From Flavobacteriales bacterium UBA2306 (GTDB lineage Bacteria > Bacteroidota > Bacteroidia > Flavobacteriales > Weeksellaceae), in the NCBI GenBank assembly GCA_002345565.1, contig DDVS01000001.1, positions 242,712 through 306,711 of the forward strand: a stretch of 64,000 nucleotides of DNA. Direction: 5' to 3'. The position numbers and the translations under genes are program-made. The notes under the pieces are model-generated. The model was not told the origin of the DNA and searched no databases. It saw only the letters and a list, made by a program, of their open reading frames with translations. Shown here piece by piece: positions 22,744-32,762 of the stretch (positions within the stretch are counted from its first letter, which is position 1; every line of letters starts with the position of its first letter).

Positions 22744-25656
22744 ATGAAGAAATTTTTTATTTCAGTTTCCTTATTATTAATGATAAATGCAATGGCTCAG
22801 AAATTTGAAACCCAAACTTCTACTGATAAACAAGGCTATACCTATCAGACTGTAAAAAATGATCAATCTGGCGTTAGAGTTTATACCTTGAAAAACGGAC
22901 TAAAAGTCTATCTCGCGAAAAATGATGATGCACCCAGAATCCAAACTTATATTCCGGTAAAAACAGGCTCCAATAATGATCCTAGTGACAATACTGGATT
23001 AGCGCACTATCTGGAACATATGGTTTTCAAAGGCACCTCGCATCTTGGAACCCAGGACTGGGCAAAAGAAAAAGCTTTATTAACGCAAATTTCCGATTTG
23101 TATGAACAACATAAAGCCGAAAAAGATCCTGCCAAGAAAAAAGCGCTTTACAAGAAAATAGATGAAGTCTCTCAGGAAGCTTCTAAATATGCAATTGCTA
23201 ATGAATATGACAAAGCCATTTCTTCTCTTGGAGCTACTGGAACCAATGCCCACACCTGGCTAGACGAGACGGTTTACAAAAATAATATTCCTTCCAATGA
23301 ATTAGAAAAATGGCTGAAAATAGAACATGAACGTTTCTCCGAATTGGTTTTGAGATTATTCCATACAGAATTGGAAGCGGTGTACGAAGAGTATAATCGT
23401 GCTCAGGATAATGACGGAAGATTAGTAAATTATGCTATGATGGAAGCGCTTTTCCCAAAACATCCTAATGGACAGCAAACTACTATCGGAACATCGGAAC
23501 ATCTGAAAAATCCTTCTATGGTAGCCATTCATAACTATTTTGATACTTATTATGTGCCTAATAATATGGCCGTTGTTTTAGTAGGAGATTTGGATTTTGA
23601 TAAGACTATTAAATTGGTAGATCAATATTTTGGAACATTCCAATACAAAGAACTTCCAAAGAAAAAAATGGTGTCCGAAGAGCCGATGACAAGCATTGTT
23701 TCCAGAACCGTAAAAAGTCCATCAACGCCAAGAATGACAATGGCCTGGAGAACAGATTCTAACGGAACGCCGCAAGCAAGATTAGCAGATGTTGTAGCAG
23801 AAATATTAAGCAACAGCGGAGATGCCGGTTTAATTGATCTTAATATTAACCAAAAACAAAAAACCCTTGGCGCTGGTGCTTATGAATCGCCTTTCAAAAC
23901 TTATGGCGCTTTTGTATTGAGTGTTGTTCCAAAAGAAGGACAAAGCTTTGAGGAAGCTAAAACATTGCTTTTGGATCAAATTGATTTGGTGAAAAAAGGT
24001 CAATTTCCAGACTGGATGCTGGAGGCTATTGTCAATGACATTAAAGTCCAAAGAATGAAGCGTTGGGAAACTGCAGATGGTCTTGCAACAACTTTATATT
24101 CCACCTACATTGGAGACAGAACCTGGGAACAAGAATTGGATGAAATCAATGAATACGAAGCCATTACAAAAGCCGATGTTGTTAAATTTGCCAATAATTT
24201 CTTTAAAAACAATTATGTAGTAGTTTATAAAGAAAAAGGTGTGAATGATAAACTAGTGCGGGTAGAAAATCCGGGAATTACACCTATCAAACTTAACAGA
24301 GAAGCGCAATCTGAATTTCTAAAGGAGATTATCAATAAAAAATCATCAGATATTAAACCGCAATTTATTGATTTCAAATCTGCAATTGCTACTTCTACCA
24401 TTAAAGATAAGAAAATAAGCTTCGTTAAAAATAAATATAATGAGGTAGCCCAGGTTAATTACATCTTCCCTTTTGGGACAGATAATGACAAAGAACTGGC
24501 ATTAGGCGTTACAGTATTACAATATCTTGGAACAGATAAATATACACCGGAACAGTTAAAAGAAGAATTTTTCAAATTAGGAATCTCTAATAACTTCCGT
24601 ACTGCGAATGACCAGATGATTATCACCCTTAGCGGACTGGAAAGTAATATGCCAAAAGGCGTAGAGCTTATGAACCACTGGATTAATAATGTAAAAGCAG
24701 ACCAAGCGATTTACAATCAAACCGTTAAAACGATTTTAGAATCCAGAGAAGTAGCCAAAAAGGACAAGAATAGAATAATGGCTGCCCTTAGCAATTTTGC
24801 CAAATTTGGAAAAGAATCCCGAATGACAGATGTGATTTCCAAAGAAAGGTTGCAAAACATCAACGTAGCAGAGTTAATGTCCAAAATTAAAACCCTAAAC
24901 CAATATCCTTATGAAGTTTTCTTGTACGGAGAAAGCCAAAAAGGATTGGAAAAAGCGGTTAAACCTTATATCAACAATACCAAACTACAGCCTGCAAAAG
25001 CCAAGGATTATCCAGAGCCAGCAACAGAAGGAAAAGTTTATTTTACCAATTATGATATGGTACAAATGGAAATGGCAAAAGTAGCGAAAGCCAGTAATGT
25101 GGATATTGCCAACTTTGGAAAAGCAAGTGTTTTCAATGAGTATTTTGGCCGTGGATTATCTTCTATCGTTTTCCAGGAAATTAGAGAAAGTAAGTCTTTG
25201 GCTTACTCTGCTTATGTTTCTTATGCTAATGCAACGGAGAAAAATCATCCTAATTATGTTACTAATTATATTGGGACGCAAGCCAACAAATTACCATTAG
25301 CTGTTGCAGCAATGACGGATCTAATGGCAGATTTTCCGCAGATTCCCGCACAGTTTGAGAATGCAAAAGGATCTGCTCTTAAACAAATTGCTTCTAACAG
25401 AATCAACAGAACTAATATTTATTATAATCAATTGGCTCTGCAAAAATTAGGAATTGACCACGATGTGAGAAAAGATGTTTATGCAGAAATTCAAACTTTG
25501 ACTTTGCCAGAATTAACAACTTATTATAACACAGAAATTAAACCATTGAAATACAATACAGCGATAATTGGGAAAAAAGAAAACCTTAATATGGATTCCG
25601 TGAATAAAATGGGAGAGTTCCGCGAGGTAAGTCTGGAAGAGATTTTTGGTTATTAA
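22744..25656 (+). CDS. Secreted M16-family zinc metallopeptidase (two-domain)
   Basis: The start at 22744 begins a clear signal peptide (MKKFFISVSLLLMINAMAQ); a TTG at 22708 is less likely. The 970-residue protein has the inverted zinc motif HYLEH (88-92) with the downstream Glu helix LFHTELEAVYEEYNRA, then a second, inactive M16 half. This is the full-length periplasmic, pitrilysin/insulinase-like form of Bacteroidota. It probably degrades peptides in the periplasm. A terminator follows at once. Confidence 0.93.
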   Translation: MKKFFISVSLLLMINAMAQKFETQTSTDKQGYTYQTVKNDQSGVRVYTLKNGLKVYLAKNDDAPRIQTYIPVKTGSNNDPSDNTGLAHYLEHMVFKGTSHLGTQDWAKEKALLTQISDLYEQHKAEKDPAKKKALYKKIDEVSQEASKYAIANEYDKAISSLGATGTNAHTWLDETVYKNNIPSNELEKWLKIEHERFSELVLRLFHTELEAVYEEYNRAQDNDGRLVNYAMMEALFPKHPNGQQTTIGTSEHLKNPSMVAIHNYFDTYYVPNNMAVVLVGDLDFDKTIKLVDQYFGTFQYKELPKKKMVSEEPMTSIVSRTVKSPSTPRMTMAWRTDSNGTPQARLADVVAEILSNSGDAGLIDLNINQKQKTLGAGAYESPFKTYGAFVLSVVPKEGQSFEEAKTLLLDQIDLVKKGQFPDWMLEAIVNDIKVQRMKRWETADGLATTLYSTYIGDRTWEQELDEINEYEAITKADVVKFANNFFKNNYVVVYKEKGVNDKLVRVENPGITPIKLNREAQSEFLKEIINKKSSDIKPQFIDFKSAIATSTIKDKKISFVKNKYNEVAQVNYIFPFGTDNDKELALGVTVLQYLGTDKYTPEQLKEEFFKLGISNNFRTANDQMIITLSGLESNMPKGVELMNHWINNVKADQAIYNQTVKTILESREVAKKDKNRIMAALSNFAKFGKESRMTDVISKERLQNINVAELMSKIKTLNQYPYEVFLYGESQKGLEKAVKPYINNTKLQPAKAKDYPEPATEGKVYFTNYDMVQMEMAKVAKASNVDIANFGKASVFNEYFGRGLSSIVFQEIRESKSLAYSAYVSYANATEKNHPNYVTNYIGTQANKLPLAVAAMTDLMADFPQIPAQFENAKGSALKQIASNRINRTNIYYNQLALQKLGIDHDVRKDVYAEIQTLTLPELTTYYNTEIKPLKYNTAIIGKKENLNMDSVNKMGEFREVSLEEIFGY

Positions 25657-25683
25657 TCTCATCTTTAATTTTTAAGTAAAAGG

Positions 25684-25714
25684 AAGTGGAGCAGAAATTG
25701 CTCCACTTTTTTTT
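25684..25714 (+). terminator. Intrinsic terminator after the M16 peptidase
   Basis: AAGTGGAGCA and TGCTCCACTT form a ten-base stem with a five-base loop and an eight-T run. It touches the possible first start codon (25715) of the next gene, which favours the later start at 25739. Confidence 0.85.
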
Positions 25715-27191
25715 ATGTATAAACTGTTGAACAATTCTATGTTGAAACCAGTGGCTTTATGGGTTTTAATTTTCTACTGTGTCAATTTTACGGCGCAGAA
25801 TAATTTTATATTTACCAACGATTCTTATAGCGGAATTAATGCTACAGTCAGCAGTCCTACACAAAATTATTTTAACCCAAATCCTTGGGATGTTAATATT
25901 ATTTCTGCAGATCTTTTTCTGGATAATGATTATGCCTATATTTCTAAACAAAGCTTTTTGGGATTGAGAAATGCCAGTATCCAAACCGCAAATCCTAAAA
26001 AAGGGATTACAGGAGCTACCCAAGCCAATATCTTTGATTTTTATAATAAAGAAAATGCAAACTTAGTCACTTCTATGGATATATTGGGGCCTTCATTTTC
26101 TATAACAACTAATATTAAAGAAGAAAAATATCTATTCGGAATTTTCACCAGACTACGCACGCAGGCATCTGCATTAGATTTCGATAATTATCTGAGGTTT
26201 TCCAATGATAATATTGAACCACCATCTTCTTATGAAATGCGACCATTCAAGACTCAGGTCATGAGCTGGAATGAAGTGGGACTGAATGCCGCGACAAGGG
26301 TTTTTCCGTATTCCAGTAAACAATGGATTGCAGGTCTCAATTTTAAATATGAAATAGGTCTGGATGCTGCTAATATTATTAGTCATCAAAACATTAAATT
26401 AACAGCAACAGAGCCTGAAGTAGATGATAACCCGGATAAAAAAAACATCTATGCGTCAGATTATAACATCACAACAAGCTATATTACCAATTACAACTCC
26501 GAAACCAGACAATATGAATACAAACAAAACGGAAGCGGAGTAGGTATTGATATAGGCATTGCAATGTTCGATAAAGATTCACGTGAAGATGAGTTTAATT
26601 ATAAAATGTCCTTCAATATCTTAGATTTAGGATTTATAAATTTTAAACAAGGATTTAACCATAGATTTGTGAACAGCAATACGGTTTGGCTACAAAACAA
26701 TCCCAATTTTGAAAAATCAAGATTTCAAAGGACCGGAAGATTTTCTAAAAACTCTGAGCCAGGAAGTCTATGGTGATGAAAATCAATCTCTTTCCGGTTA
26801 CGGATTCCAAATGGGATTACCAACCAGTATCGATTTTAATTTTAGCAAAAGAATCAAAGAGCATCATTTTATTAATTTTAATTGGCTGCAAAGATTTCCG
26901 GTTTTTGAAAACTCTGTTAAGCGTCATAATGTTATAAATGTTAATTATTCCGTTCAGAATGCCGCTATTGGTTATGGAATTTCTACATCGTTTTCAGAAT
27001 ATAAAAGTCTTCAATTTGGTGGATATTTCAGGATTGGACCTTTGATTCTTGGAAGCGAAAATGCGTTTCCTCTTTTATTCAAACAGCAAAAACTTCATGC
27101 TGCTAATTTTTATGTGGCTTTTAAGCTTTATCCGTTTTGGGATAATGAACTGAAGCGTCACAGAAGACAAAAATGTGATTGTGAGAAATAG
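25715..27191 (+). pseudogene. DUF5723-type outer-membrane protein gene with a frameshift
   Basis: Two frames together make one protein of about 490 residues of the DUF5723 type. The first (to 26776) has a signal peptide (MLKPVALWVLIFYCVNFTAQ if started at 25739) and beta-barrel-like strands. The second continues from about 26715 with NQDFKGPEDFLKTLSQEVYG and runs to a C-terminal barrel end (FYVAFKLYPFW). The registers join perfectly if one A is removed from the run of five A at 26712-26716. This is either a real disabling mutation, a slippage site or a homopolymer read error. Members of this family are surface-associated proteins of unknown function. Confidence 0.75.
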
Positions 27192-27242
27192 AAAATGCCA
27201 AAGTATGGACTTCAGCATTTTTAATTATCAAGATTTGTCTTA

Positions 27243-29378
27243 TTATTTCACGATTTTCATCTCGTTCAATAGCCATTTTGCATCAGCATATTTATCAATC
27301 ACGAAGAGGATATATTTGGTATCTACCATAATGTTTCTACACAATTTAGGATCATAATTGATGTCGCTCATTGTGCCTTCCCATTGTCTGTCAAAATTAA
27401 GCCCGATCAGATTTCCGTAAGCATCCAAGGCAGGACTTCCTGAATTTCCTCCGGTGGTGTGATTGGTTGCTGTAAAATTCACTGGAACATCGCCTGTTCT
27501 ATCTTTATAAATTCCGTAATCTTTGGTATTATAAAGACTGATTAATTTTTTAGGCAAATCAAATTCATAATCTCCGGGAATATATTTTTCCATCACGCCC
27601 GCAAGATGCGTTTGGTAACCGTAAGAAACGGCGTCTCGTGGATTAGAACCTTTTACTTTTCCATAAGTCACACGCAATGTGGAATTAGCATCTGGAAAGA
27701 ATTTTCTGTCTTTATCTGTTTCCATTTGCTGAGCCATAAACTGTTTTTGCAATGCATCAATTTCAGTTTGCAGAGAAGTTACTTTTTCGTGAGTTGTTTT
27801 TACATAAGTTCCTTTGATTGATGCATAAAGTTGAACAACAGGATCTTTTTTAAGCGCTTGAACCAAGGCGTTTTGATCTGCAAAAACTTTATTGATGTCA
27901 GAATAAACGGTTGCACCGTTCACTTTTCCGCTTCCCATTACTACAGAATTTTTCGCCCAATTTTCTATGGTTGAAATGTTTTGATTGACGTCATTATATT
28001 TCTCAAAACCAGTTGGTAAAAATTGTTGAGGCATTTTGTTGGCATAAAGTGCTACAACTTTTGCCGTTACTTTTGCATCAAGACCGCTTTCATAATCTTT
28101 ATAAATTTCAGACAATCTAGATTTTAGTTGATCCAAAGATTTCTGAGAAGAAGTTCCGTTCTCAACAGCTTCTACATAGCTTCCAAATAAACTTCCAAGA
28201 GCCAATGTTTCCGCATTTCTTGTTAACTCACTGTAGTAAGCTCTGTTCAAAGCGTAAGGCGCTTGTTCATTATAAAGTTTATTAAATCCGTCAATTGTTG
28301 TTTTTATTGCCGGATTTTTAGAAATCAAAGTCTGCTCGTATTGTTTCTTTTTCTCAACAGCGTTAGATTTTTTAAGACCTTCCACTTCGCCAATCCATTT
28401 TTTCCAATAATTGGCAACTCGCGCATATTTTGAAGCGTATTTGATTTTTGTTGCCGGATCCACTCTCATTTTTTCATCAAGCGTTTTCAATGCAACATCG
28501 CGCACCGCTATCATCGCAGGATCTGTTTCTGTCATAATCTTTTCGACAGCAATTGCGGGTAAATATTCCGTTGTTCTTCCCGGGAATCCGAAAACAAAAG
28601 TGAAATCATCCTCTTTCTTATCTTTTATAGAAATCGGGAGAAAATGTTTCGGAGTGTAAGGGATATTATCTTTGGAATATTCTGCTGGTTTGTTATTTTT
28701 ATCTGCGTAGATTCTGAACATCGAGAAATCTCCCGTATGTCTTGGCCAAACCCAGTTGTCTGTATCAGAACCATATTTTCCGATGGCAGAAGGCGGAGCA
28801 CCAACTAAACGAATATCTTTAAAAGTTTCGATAACATAAGCATAAAACTTATTGCCATAATACATAGATCTTACAGAAATTTTCTGATAGCTCTCAGGTT
28901 TTTGAGAAGCGATGTAAGCATCTGTGTTTTGTTTGATTTTAGCATCCAGATCTTTTCCTTTCAGACTTTCAGTTCCTGCAAGAATGTCTTTAGTCACTTC
29001 TTTGATATCAGTGATGAAATCTACAGTCACTCCAGGATTTGGTAATTCTCCATTCATATCTTTTGCCCAGAATCCGTTGGTTAAAAGGTCATTTTCTACT
29101 GTCGAATGAGATTGGATATTGTCATAACCACAATGGTGATTGGTTAGTAACAAACCTTTTCCCGAAATGATTTCCGCAGTGCAACCACCATCAAACTGAA
29201 CAACAGCATCTTTAATACTGGCCTTTTCCGGATTGAAAATATCTTTTGCAGAAATTTTCATTCCCAGTTCTTTCATTTCTTTTTCATTGACTTCTGTCGG
29301 AATCCACATTCCTCCGTATTGCTGTGCAAATGTCATCACTATTGACAATGCAAAAGCTGATAAGAGAATTTTTTTCAT
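27243..29378 (-). CDS. S46-family dipeptidyl-peptidase, DPP11-like
   Basis: The 711-residue protein has a signal peptide (LLSAFALSIVMTFAQ) and the S46 chymotrypsin-like core with LLLTNHHCGYD (catalytic His) and TGGNSGSPALDAYG (catalytic Ser about 646). Eighteen residues after the Ser lies an Arg (NFDRQWEG, about 664). In Porphyromonas enzymes the residue at this spacing is Arg in DPP11 (cleaves after Asp/Glu) and Gly in DPP7 (hydrophobic), so a DPP11 specificity is expected. It works in the periplasm, releasing dipeptides from oligopeptides for uptake. It is transcribed alone. Confidence 0.92.
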   Translation of the reverse strand: MKKILLSAFALSIVMTFAQQYGGMWIPTEVNEKEMKELGMKISAKDIFNPEKASIKDAVVQFDGGCTAEIISGKGLLLTNHHCGYDNIQSHSTVENDLLTNGFWAKDMNGELPNPGVTVDFITDIKEVTKDILAGTESLKGKDLDAKIKQNTDAYIASQKPESYQKISVRSMYYGNKFYAYVIETFKDIRLVGAPPSAIGKYGSDTDNWVWPRHTGDFSMFRIYADKNNKPAEYSKDNIPYTPKHFLPISIKDKKEDDFTFVFGFPGRTTEYLPAIAVEKIMTETDPAMIAVRDVALKTLDEKMRVDPATKIKYASKYARVANYWKKWIGEVEGLKKSNAVEKKKQYEQTLISKNPAIKTTIDGFNKLYNEQAPYALNRAYYSELTRNAETLALGSLFGSYVEAVENGTSSQKSLDQLKSRLSEIYKDYESGLDAKVTAKVVALYANKMPQQFLPTGFEKYNDVNQNISTIENWAKNSVVMGSGKVNGATVYSDINKVFADQNALVQALKKDPVVQLYASIKGTYVKTTHEKVTSLQTEIDALQKQFMAQQMETDKDRKFFPDANSTLRVTYGKVKGSNPRDAVSYGYQTHLAGVMEKYIPGDYEFDLPKKLISLYNTKDYGIYKDRTGDVPVNFTATNHTTGGNSGSPALDAYGNLIGLNFDRQWEGTMSDINYDPKLCRNIMVDTKYILFVIDKYADAKWLLNEMKIVK

Positions 29379-29447
29379 TGATAAATTTTAAAGTTTACGA
29401 ATTTAAAGAAAATATTTATAACCGTTGTTTTAAACACTTTTCAAGCA

Positions 29448-29474
29448 TAAAAAAAGAACCTAAACATTAGATTC
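29448..29474 (-). terminator. Terminator after the thioesterase gene
   Basis: On the minus strand GAATCTAA, a three-base loop and TTAGGTTC (one G-T pair) are followed by seven T residues, directly after the stop at 29477. Confidence 0.6.
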
Positions 29475-29476
29475 CC

Positions 29477-29884
29477 TTATAATAAATTTGCATTTTTTTC
29501 GCTTAATCGGTCTGCAACATATTCAATTTTTGTTTTGCCGTGAGGTTTTGGATTTCCGTTTTCATCTAAGCCTACAAAAACTAATTTATCAATAGTGATG
29601 ATAATCTGATGTGTCATTTTGTTTCTGACTTCACATCTTAATGTCAATGATGATTTTCCAAATTCAACCGCTTCAATTCCGATTTCAATAATATCGCCTT
29701 GTTTTGCTGAACTTACAAAATTGATCTCAGAAATATATTTGGTAACTGTTCTTGTATTTTCTAACTGAATAATGGAATAAAGTGCTGCTTCTTCATCAAT
29801 CCACTGCAAAAGTCTCCCTCCAAAAAGTGAATGGTTGGGGTTAAGATCTTCTGGTTTTATCCATTTTCTGGTATGATAATTCAT
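29477..29884 (-). CDS. Acyl-CoA thioesterase (hotdog fold)
   Basis: The 135-residue protein (start at 29884, the second of two adjacent ATG codons) has the hotdog signature HSLFGGRLLQWIDEEAALYSI and the strand region GDIIEIGIEAVEFGKSSLTL. These are typical of YciA/acyl-CoA hydrolase-type thioesterases, which release CoA from acyl-CoA in the cytosol. No operon partner is evident. Confidence 0.9.
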   Translation of the reverse strand: MNYHTRKWIKPEDLNPNHSLFGGRLLQWIDEEAALYSIIQLENTRTVTKYISEINFVSSAKQGDIIEIGIEAVEFGKSSLTLRCEVRNKMTHQIIITIDKLVFVGLDENGNPKPHGKTKIEYVADRLSEKNANLL

Positions 29885-30017
29885 CATAATTCTATAGCAT
29901 TTTAATTTGTTGCAAAGGTAAAATTTCCTTAGGAATTTAACAGTTTTACAACATAGAAAATTTGGATGATAACATTAATTTTTAGAAATATTAATCCAAA
30001 ATTTTTTGGTGGGATTT

Positions 30018-30045
30018 TTGATTCACTAGAATCTTAGTATTTTTG
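30018..30045 (+). promoter_or_regulatory. Promoter of aguB
   Basis: TTG (-33), a 17-base spacer and TATTTTTG (-7, full match to TAnnTTTG) lie directly before the gene. The leader is only about 10 bases. Confidence 0.55.
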
Positions 30046-30062
30046 TAAAAAATTTAGATTAA

Positions 30063-30938
30063 ATGTCAAAAGTAAAAATAGGTACAGTTCAGATGTCTTG
30101 CGTTAAAGACAAGCAGGAAAACTTGAACAAAGCCATTGAAAAAATAAAAGAAGCCGCTGCAAAAGGTGCTCAAATCGTTTGTTTACAAGAACTTTTTACA
30201 TCATTATATTTTTGTGATGTAGAAGATTATGATAATTTTGATTTGGCGGAACCAATTCCTGGTCCTTCAACAGATGCTTTGTCGCCAGTTGCTAAAGAAT
30301 TGGGCGTTGTAATCATCGCTTCACTATTCGAGAAAAGAGCACAAGGTCTTTATCATAATACAACGGCTGTCATAGATGCAGATGGAACCTATCTTGGTAA
30401 ATATCGTAAAATGCACATCCCTGATGATCCAGCTTTTTATGAAAAATTCTATTTCACACCAGGTGATTTAGGTTACAAAAACTTTGATACAAAATTCGGA
30501 AGAATTGGCGTGTTAATTTGTTGGGACCAATGGTATCCGGAAGCTTCAAGAATTACAGCTTTGATGGGAGCAGACATTATGTTTTATCCAACGGCAATTG
30601 GTTGGGCAACAGAACAGGACGAAGAAACCAATCAAGACCAATATAACGCTTGGCAGACGATTCAGCGTTCACACGCAGTTGCAAACGGCGTTCCTGTAGT
30701 TTCTGTGAATAGAGTAGGTTTTGAACAAGACGGCGCTATGAAATTCTGGGGCGGAAGTTTTGTAACTAATGCTCAAGGAAAACTTTTATATTTGGCTTCT
30801 CACGACAAAGAAGAAGTTGTGGTAACAGAAGTAGACCTTGCTCAAACCGATTATATGAGAAAGCACTGGCCATTCTTAAGAGACAGAAGAATCGAAACTT
30901 ATTCGCCGATTATCAAACGTTTTATTGATGAAGAGTAA
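30063..30938 (+). CDS. aguB: N-carbamoylputrescine amidase
   Basis: This nitrilase-superfamily enzyme hydrolyses N-carbamoylputrescine to putrescine, CO2 and ammonia. The 291-residue protein has the catalytic Glu43 (CLQELF), Lys116 (YRKMHIPDD) and Cys153 (VLICWDQWYPE), plus the family-specific ALMGADIMFYPTAIG region. The presence of aguA downstream makes the assignment firm. The pair gives the arginine-agmatine route to polyamines. The end overlaps the start of the membrane-protein gene. Confidence 0.95.
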   Translation: MSKVKIGTVQMSCVKDKQENLNKAIEKIKEAAAKGAQIVCLQELFTSLYFCDVEDYDNFDLAEPIPGPSTDALSPVAKELGVVIIASLFEKRAQGLYHNTTAVIDADGTYLGKYRKMHIPDDPAFYEKFYFTPGDLGYKNFDTKFGRIGVLICWDQWYPEASRITALMGADIMFYPTAIGWATEQDEETNQDQYNAWQTIQRSHAVANGVPVVSVNRVGFEQDGAMKFWGGSFVTNAQGKLLYLASHDKEEVVVTEVDLAQTDYMRKHWPFLRDRRIETYSPIIKRFIDEE

Positions 30939-31647
30939 AATCAATAAAAAAGATATATTAATTTATATCATATTTTTATTATTTACTTCAATGTCAATCT
31001 ATTCGTTAGTGAATGGAGGTGGAGATGATTCTGAACGAAAATTCATTATAAACTTAGGAACTTTAATTTTTTTCGGAGGTGGTGGAATTGTTTATTTCTT
31101 TTTGAAAAATAATTTTGGTTCGGAAAAATTAATTGATGATAAAACTAAAATTATTTATGAAAGCAAACAGAAAGCTTTTTTTTTATTTTTGGGAAGTTTA
31201 GTCTTTGTCATTATGGGAATTATTATGATTATATATAATTCTTATTTTGATGGTAGAAGAATGAATCCACAGATAGCTTTCTTTATAGGAATTATTTGTG
31301 TTTCTTTTTTTGGATTAATTCTTTTAGTTTCTATTAAGCGATTGATTAATGACAAAAGAATACTAATTGAAATTACAGAATTAACTTTAAATATTCAAAT
31401 TGGTTTTCTGAAAAATGAAATAGCTAAAATTCCAAAGAATGAAATTGTTTCAATAAAAGAGCATATTGTACCTCCGAATAATTTTGTTTTAATTTTTGTT
31501 AAAGATCCTGAAAAGTATATTAGAAAAGGTTTTCTAAAGAACACCAACTATAAAATAACAGGAACGCCAATAAATATTAATCCAATAACTACGAATTTTT
31601 CAAGTAATGAAATTTTAAAATTTCTGAACGAAAACATCAATATTTAA
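30928..31647 (+). CDS. Hypothetical membrane protein between aguB and aguA
   Basis: I do not recognise this 239-residue protein. Its start overlaps the last codons of aguB. It has two hydrophobic pairs (about residues 9-25 and 38-55, then 80-100 and 112-132). A cytosolic domain of about 100 residues follows, with IEITELTLNIQIGFLKNEIAKIPKNEIVSIKEH, reminiscent of bacterial PH-like domains. Its composition is more AT-rich than that of the two enzyme genes around it. It is probably co-transcribed with aguB and aguA, and a role in agmatine uptake or sensing is only a guess. Confidence 0.7.
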   Translation: MKSKINKKDILIYIIFLLFTSMSIYSLVNGGGDDSERKFIINLGTLIFFGGGGIVYFFLKNNFGSEKLIDDKTKIIYESKQKAFFLFLGSLVFVIMGIIMIIYNSYFDGRRMNPQIAFFIGIICVSFFGLILLVSIKRLINDKRILIEITELTLNIQIGFLKNEIAKIPKNEIVSIKEHIVPPNNFVLIFVKDPEKYIRKGFLKNTNYKITGTPININPITTNFSSNEILKFLNENINI

Positions 31648-31655
31648 AACTAAAA

Positions 31656-32711
31656 ATGAATAAAATCCCTGAAAATATCAATCTTTCAGATTACACTTTC
31701 CCTGCAGAATGGGAAGAACACGAAGCAACCTGGTTATCTTGGCCACACAAAGAAGCATCTTGGCCAGATAGAATCGATTTGATTTATCCTGCTTACGCAC
31801 AATTCATTGCTGAGTTGACGAAAGGCGAATTTGTTTGCATCAATGTAAAAGACCAAGAAATGCAGGCTTTTGCAATGGAATATATTTCCAAAGCCGGAGC
31901 AGATATTTCTAAAGTCGAATTCTATTTCCACGAAACCAACGACGCTTGGTGCAGAGACCACGGTCCCGCATTTTTAGTAAATAAAAATGGAGAAGAGCCA
32001 AAGAAAATCATTGTAGATTGGGGATTCAATGCGTGGGGAGGAAAATATCCGCCATTCGAATTGGATGATGTGATTCCTACTAAAATTGCTGAAGAAAAAG
32101 GATTACCTATTCTTTATCCGGGAATTATTATGGAAGGTGGTTCTGTTGAATTCAACGGTGCCGGAACAGTTTTGACTTCTAAATCTTGTTTGCTTAATAA
32201 AAACAGAAATCCACATTTGTCGAAGGAAGAAGTGGAAGAGTTCTTAAAAAAATATTACGGACAAAAACAAGTTCTTTGGGTAGATGACGGAATCGTTGGC
32301 GATGATACAGATGGTCACGTAGATGATACAATTCGTTTTGTAAATGAAAATACAGTTCTGACAGTTATTGAAGATAATCTTGAAGATGACAATTACGAAA
32401 TTCTTCAAACCAATCTTCGTCAATTAGAAGAAATGACTTTGTTAAACGGCGAAAAACTGAATATCATCAAGCTTCCAATGCCAGACGCTGTTTATTGCGA
32501 TGGACAAAGATTGCCTGCTTCTTACGCCAATTTCTACATCGCCAACAAGTCGGTGATTGTTCCGACTTACAGATGCGATAAAGATGCTGTAGCTTTGGAA
32601 ATTATCCAACAATGTTTTCCTGATAGAGAAGTGGTTGGGATAGATTCTACCGATATTATTTGGGGATTGGGAAGCTTCCACTGTTTGAGCCAGCAAGAAC
32701 CTTTAGTATAA
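31656..32711 (+). CDS. aguA: Agmatine deiminase
   Basis: Agmatine deiminase converts agmatine to N-carbamoylputrescine and ammonia. The 351-residue protein has the guanidine-modifying fold with WCRDHGPAFLV, the EGGSVEFNG motif, DTDGHVDDTIRF (His) and the catalytic Cys (about 343) in GSFHCLSQQEP near the C-terminus. All catalytic residues are present. It completes the pathway with aguB, and the unit ends with a terminator. Confidence 0.96.
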   Translation: MNKIPENINLSDYTFPAEWEEHEATWLSWPHKEASWPDRIDLIYPAYAQFIAELTKGEFVCINVKDQEMQAFAMEYISKAGADISKVEFYFHETNDAWCRDHGPAFLVNKNGEEPKKIIVDWGFNAWGGKYPPFELDDVIPTKIAEEKGLPILYPGIIMEGGSVEFNGAGTVLTSKSCLLNKNRNPHLSKEEVEEFLKKYYGQKQVLWVDDGIVGDDTDGHVDDTIRFVNENTVLTVIEDNLEDDNYEILQTNLRQLEEMTLLNGEKLNIIKLPMPDAVYCDGQRLPASYANFYIANKSVIVPTYRCDKDAVALEIIQQCFPDREVVGIDSTDIIWGLGSFHCLSQQEPLV

Positions 32712-32715
32712 AATC

Positions 32716-32746
32716 AATCCGCTGAAAAAGCGGATTTTTATTTTTA
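32716..32746 (+). terminator. Intrinsic terminator after aguA
   Basis: AATCCGCT, a five-base loop and AGCGGATT are followed by a T-rich run, five bases after the stop. Confidence 0.8.
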
Positions 32747-32762
32747 ATTGTAAATTTATCAA

